Position numbers and translations under genes: made by a program
The notes under the pieces: model-generated
Seen by the model: only the letters and a program-made list of their open reading frames with translations
Databases searched by the model: none
Told to the model about the DNA's origin: nothing
Part shown: in pieces, positions 21,398 to 23,241 of the stretch
Numbering within the stretch: position 1 is the first letter of the stretch
How the letters are laid out: each line of letters opens with the position of its first letter
Source of the DNA: JBJELF01 sp051879015
GTDB lineage: Bacteria > Bacillota > Clostridia > Lachnospirales > Lachnospiraceae
Direction: 5' to 3'
NCBI GenBank assembly: GCA_051879015.1
Contig: JBJELF010000035.1
Span: 1 to 23,241 of the forward strand
DNA: 23,241 bases

Positions 21398-22576
21398 ATG
21401 AAAGAAAATAAAATATCAATCTTTGGAAGTGCGCTCATTTGGTTTGGCGCAGGTGTTTCTATCGCAGAAATTTTGACAGGTACTTATCTGGCTCCCCTCG
21501 GTTTTGCCAAGGGTTTGGCAGCCATTTTGATTGGTCACTTCATCGGCGGTTTGATGATGTTTGCCGCTGGTATGATCGGTGCCAGAGAAAAGAAAATTGC
21601 GATGGACACCGTTAAAATTAGTTTTGGTCAAAAAGGCAGCTTGCTGTTTGCTGTCCTCAACATTCTTCAGTTGGTGGGTTGGACTGCCATCATGATTTAT
21701 GATGGTGCGCTTGCCGCCAATGGAATTTTCTCTGTGGGCAGCTGGATTTGGGCATTGCTTATCGGCGTTTTAATTTTAGTATGGATTTTCATTGGATTAA
21801 CTCATCTTGGAAAGCTCAATACCATCGCCATGGCAGCTCTGTTTATCCTGACATTGGTACTTTGCAAGGTCATTTTCTTCTCGAATAATACCTTCGATTT
21901 TGTCAGTGACGAAAGTCTCAGCTTTGGTGCTGCTGTGGAATTGGCTGTTGCCATGCCTCTGTCTTGGCTTCCACTCATCAGTGATTACACCAGCGAAGCA
22001 GAAAAACCATTTGCAGCAACTTTGGCCAGTGTGGTCGTTTACAGCATCATCAGCTGTTTTATGTACATAATCGGTATGGGTGCAGCCATCTACACCGGTG
22101 AATATGATATTGCCACCATCATGGTAAAGGCTGGCTTAGGTATCGTTGGATTGTTCATCATTGTATTTTCCACCGTCACCACCACTTTCTTGGATGCTTA
22201 CTCTGCAGGTGTATCCTGCACCTCCATCTCGAGAAAGATTTCATCCAAATGGGCTGCCATTGTGGTAACGGTACTGGGTACGATCGGCGCAATTCTGTTC
22301 CCAATGGATGATATCACCGACTTTTTGTACTTAATCGGCTCTGTCTTTGCTCCAATGATTGCCATTCAAATTGCAGATTATTTTGTTTTGCACCGCAATC
22401 AAGAATCCTGTGATTTTGATTGGAGAAACTTGATTTTATGGGTAGTTGGATTTGTTTTATATCGTATCTTGATGTATGTTGATACGCCAGTAGGAAATAC
22501 ACTTCCTGACATGGTAATCACCGTAATCCTCTGCGTTGCTGCAGACTTGGTTTTGAGAGGAAAGTCCAAAAACTGA
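21398..22576 (+). CDS. cytX: CytX-type putative hydroxymethylpyrimidine transporter (NCS1 family)
   Basis: 392 residues with about 11-12 membrane helices. The N-terminus SALIWFGAGVSIAEILTGTY and the following LAPLGFAKGLAAILIGHFIG, and the central SLSFGAAVELAVAMPLSWLP and LISDYTS, are typical of the cytosine-permease-like NCS1 transporters. In thiamine operons under TPP control these are assigned as importers of hydroxymethylpyrimidine; that function is inferred from context. The ATG follows AAGGAGGTCGACCC, 12 bases after thiD, and ends 26 bases before thiW. Confidence 0.9.
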   Translation: MKENKISIFGSALIWFGAGVSIAEILTGTYLAPLGFAKGLAAILIGHFIGGLMMFAAGMIGAREKKIAMDTVKISFGQKGSLLFAVLNILQLVGWTAIMIYDGALAANGIFSVGSWIWALLIGVLILVWIFIGLTHLGKLNTIAMAALFILTLVLCKVIFFSNNTFDFVSDESLSFGAAVELAVAMPLSWLPLISDYTSEAEKPFAATLASVVVYSIISCFMYIIGMGAAIYTGEYDIATIMVKAGLGIVGLFIIVFSTVTTTFLDAYSAGVSCTSISRKISSKWAAIVVTVLGTIGAILFPMDDITDFLYLIGSVFAPMIAIQIADYFVLHRNQESCDFDWRNLILWVVGFVLYRILMYVDTPVGNTLPDMVITVILCVAADLVLRGKSKN

Positions 22577-22602
22577 CAATTCAAAAACCGAGGTATTTTA
22601 CT

Positions 22603-23112
22603 ATGAACACAAATAATATTAAAAAACTGACATTAACTGCTATTTTTGCTGCCATCGCAGTCGTTGGCTCCACCTTTTCTTTCCCTATCTTCGGAGCGAA
22701 ATGTGCACCGATTCAACACCTAATTAATGTGCTGTGCGCCATTTTCCTTGGACCATGGTGGGGACTTGCCTGTGCCTTTATTGCGAGTCTAATCCGAAAT
22801 CTCTTGGCACTCGGCTCTCTGATGGCATTTCCTGGCAGTATGTGCGGTGTACTCCTTGCTGGACTTTTGTACCAGAAATTTGAAAAACTTCCTGCTGCCT
22901 ACATCGGCGAAGTGTTTGGAACCAGCGTCATCGGCGGAATGCTTGCCTATCCCGTAGCATCCGCTTTGATGGGAAATCAAACGGCTGCTCTCTTTACTTT
23001 TGTAGTGCCATTTTTTATCAGCACGGCTGGCGGTACCATTTTAGCTATGATTATCACCATTTCCATGCAGAAAACAGGTGTATTGCAGCAGTTGAAGCAT
23101 AGTTTCAACTAA
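22603..23112 (+). CDS. thiW: ThiW, substrate-specific (S) component of an ECF thiazole transporter
   Basis: 169 residues, five or six membrane helices, no ATPase. The ThiW family: NIKKLTLTAIFAAIAVVGST, then FSFPIFGAKCAPIQHLINVL, GPWWGLACAFIASLIRNLLA, and SLMAFPGSMCGVLLAGLLYQ. It is predicted to bind hydroxyethylthiazole and to use a shared energising module (EcfA/EcfT) coded elsewhere. The ATG follows GAGGTATTTTACT, 26 bases after cytX. With CytX it gives the operon import routes for both halves of thiamine. Confidence 0.93.
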   Translation: MNTNNIKKLTLTAIFAAIAVVGSTFSFPIFGAKCAPIQHLINVLCAIFLGPWWGLACAFIASLIRNLLALGSLMAFPGSMCGVLLAGLLYQKFEKLPAAYIGEVFGTSVIGGMLAYPVASALMGNQTAALFTFVVPFFISTAGGTILAMIITISMQKTGVLQQLKHSFN

Positions 23113-23164
23113 AAAAGCAAGGGCAAATTTTCGTATCATAATCAATACATAAGAAATGAAATAT

Positions 23165-23191
23165 GCCGTCGCTTCTAAAAGAGGCGACGGC
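23165..23191. terminator. Stem-loop downstream of thiW
   Basis: A 12-pair stem with one G-T wobble, GCCGTCGCTTCT (23165-23176) with AGAGGCGACGGC (23180-23191), and a 3-base loop. It is strong, but only short T stretches follow, so it may be a weak terminator or a dispersed palindrome. The remaining 50 bases to the window end show no gene. Confidence 0.5.
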
Positions 23192-23241
23192 ACTTTGAGC
23201 TTAGTATCATTAAAATAACGAATGGATAGATAAAACATTAT

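Overview
The window (about 40% GC, dense operons, strong GGAGG-type ribosome sites, sigma-A type promoters) looks like a low-GC anaerobic Firmicute of class Clostridia, most likely Lachnospiraceae. This is inferred from gene content: an Enterococcus-like V-type ATPase operon, a clpC/mcsB/mcsA heat-shock operon and a TPP-riboswitch thiamine salvage operon. A run of exactly 100 Ns (3234-3333) shows that it is a scaffolded draft or metagenome assembly, so the two sides of the gap may not be truly adjacent.

Layout. 1-3129 (minus): a protein quality-control operon, gntR-mcsA-mcsB-clpC, with clpC running off the left edge. A short GntR/YtrA-type repressor stands where ctsR is usual, and McsB has lost the paired glutamates of its catalytic NEEDH motif. 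3234-3333: gap. 3337-4042: two small divergent helix-turn-helix proteins with mirror-image promoters. 4039-7588 (minus): M18 aminopeptidase, an amidohydrolase and the recombination/replication ATPase RarA. 7589-8089: a gene-poor stretch with a candidate small RNA, a tiny ORF behind a hairpin, and two strong terminator hairpins. 8090-16814 (minus): a complete nine-gene V-type ATPase operon in the order ntpF-I-K-E-C-G-A-B-D; the rotor subunit keeps all the sodium-ligand positions known from Enterococcus hirae NtpK. 16815-17241: regulatory sequence with a terminator, a possible small transcript and a palindromic element. 17242-19490: divergently transcribed cell-envelope genes, a VanY-like D,D-carboxypeptidase (minus) and a membrane-anchored metallophosphoesterase (plus). 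19529-23191 (plus): TPP riboswitch with an intrinsic terminator and a visible antiterminator, then thiE, thiD, cytX and thiW.

How the parts work together. The thiamine operon imports the pyrimidine (CytX) and thiazole (ThiW) precursors, phosphorylates the pyrimidine (ThiD) and joins the halves (ThiE), switched off by thiamine pyrophosphate; thiM, for the thiazole kinase step, is not in the window. The V-ATPase probably couples ATP to Na+ transport. The most interesting biology is the rewired Clp/McsB module (no CtsR, McsB probably not a normal arginine kinase), followed by the unexplained small-RNA-like loci at 7805-8070 and 17024-17188 and an interspersed palindromic repeat present in two regulatory regions.
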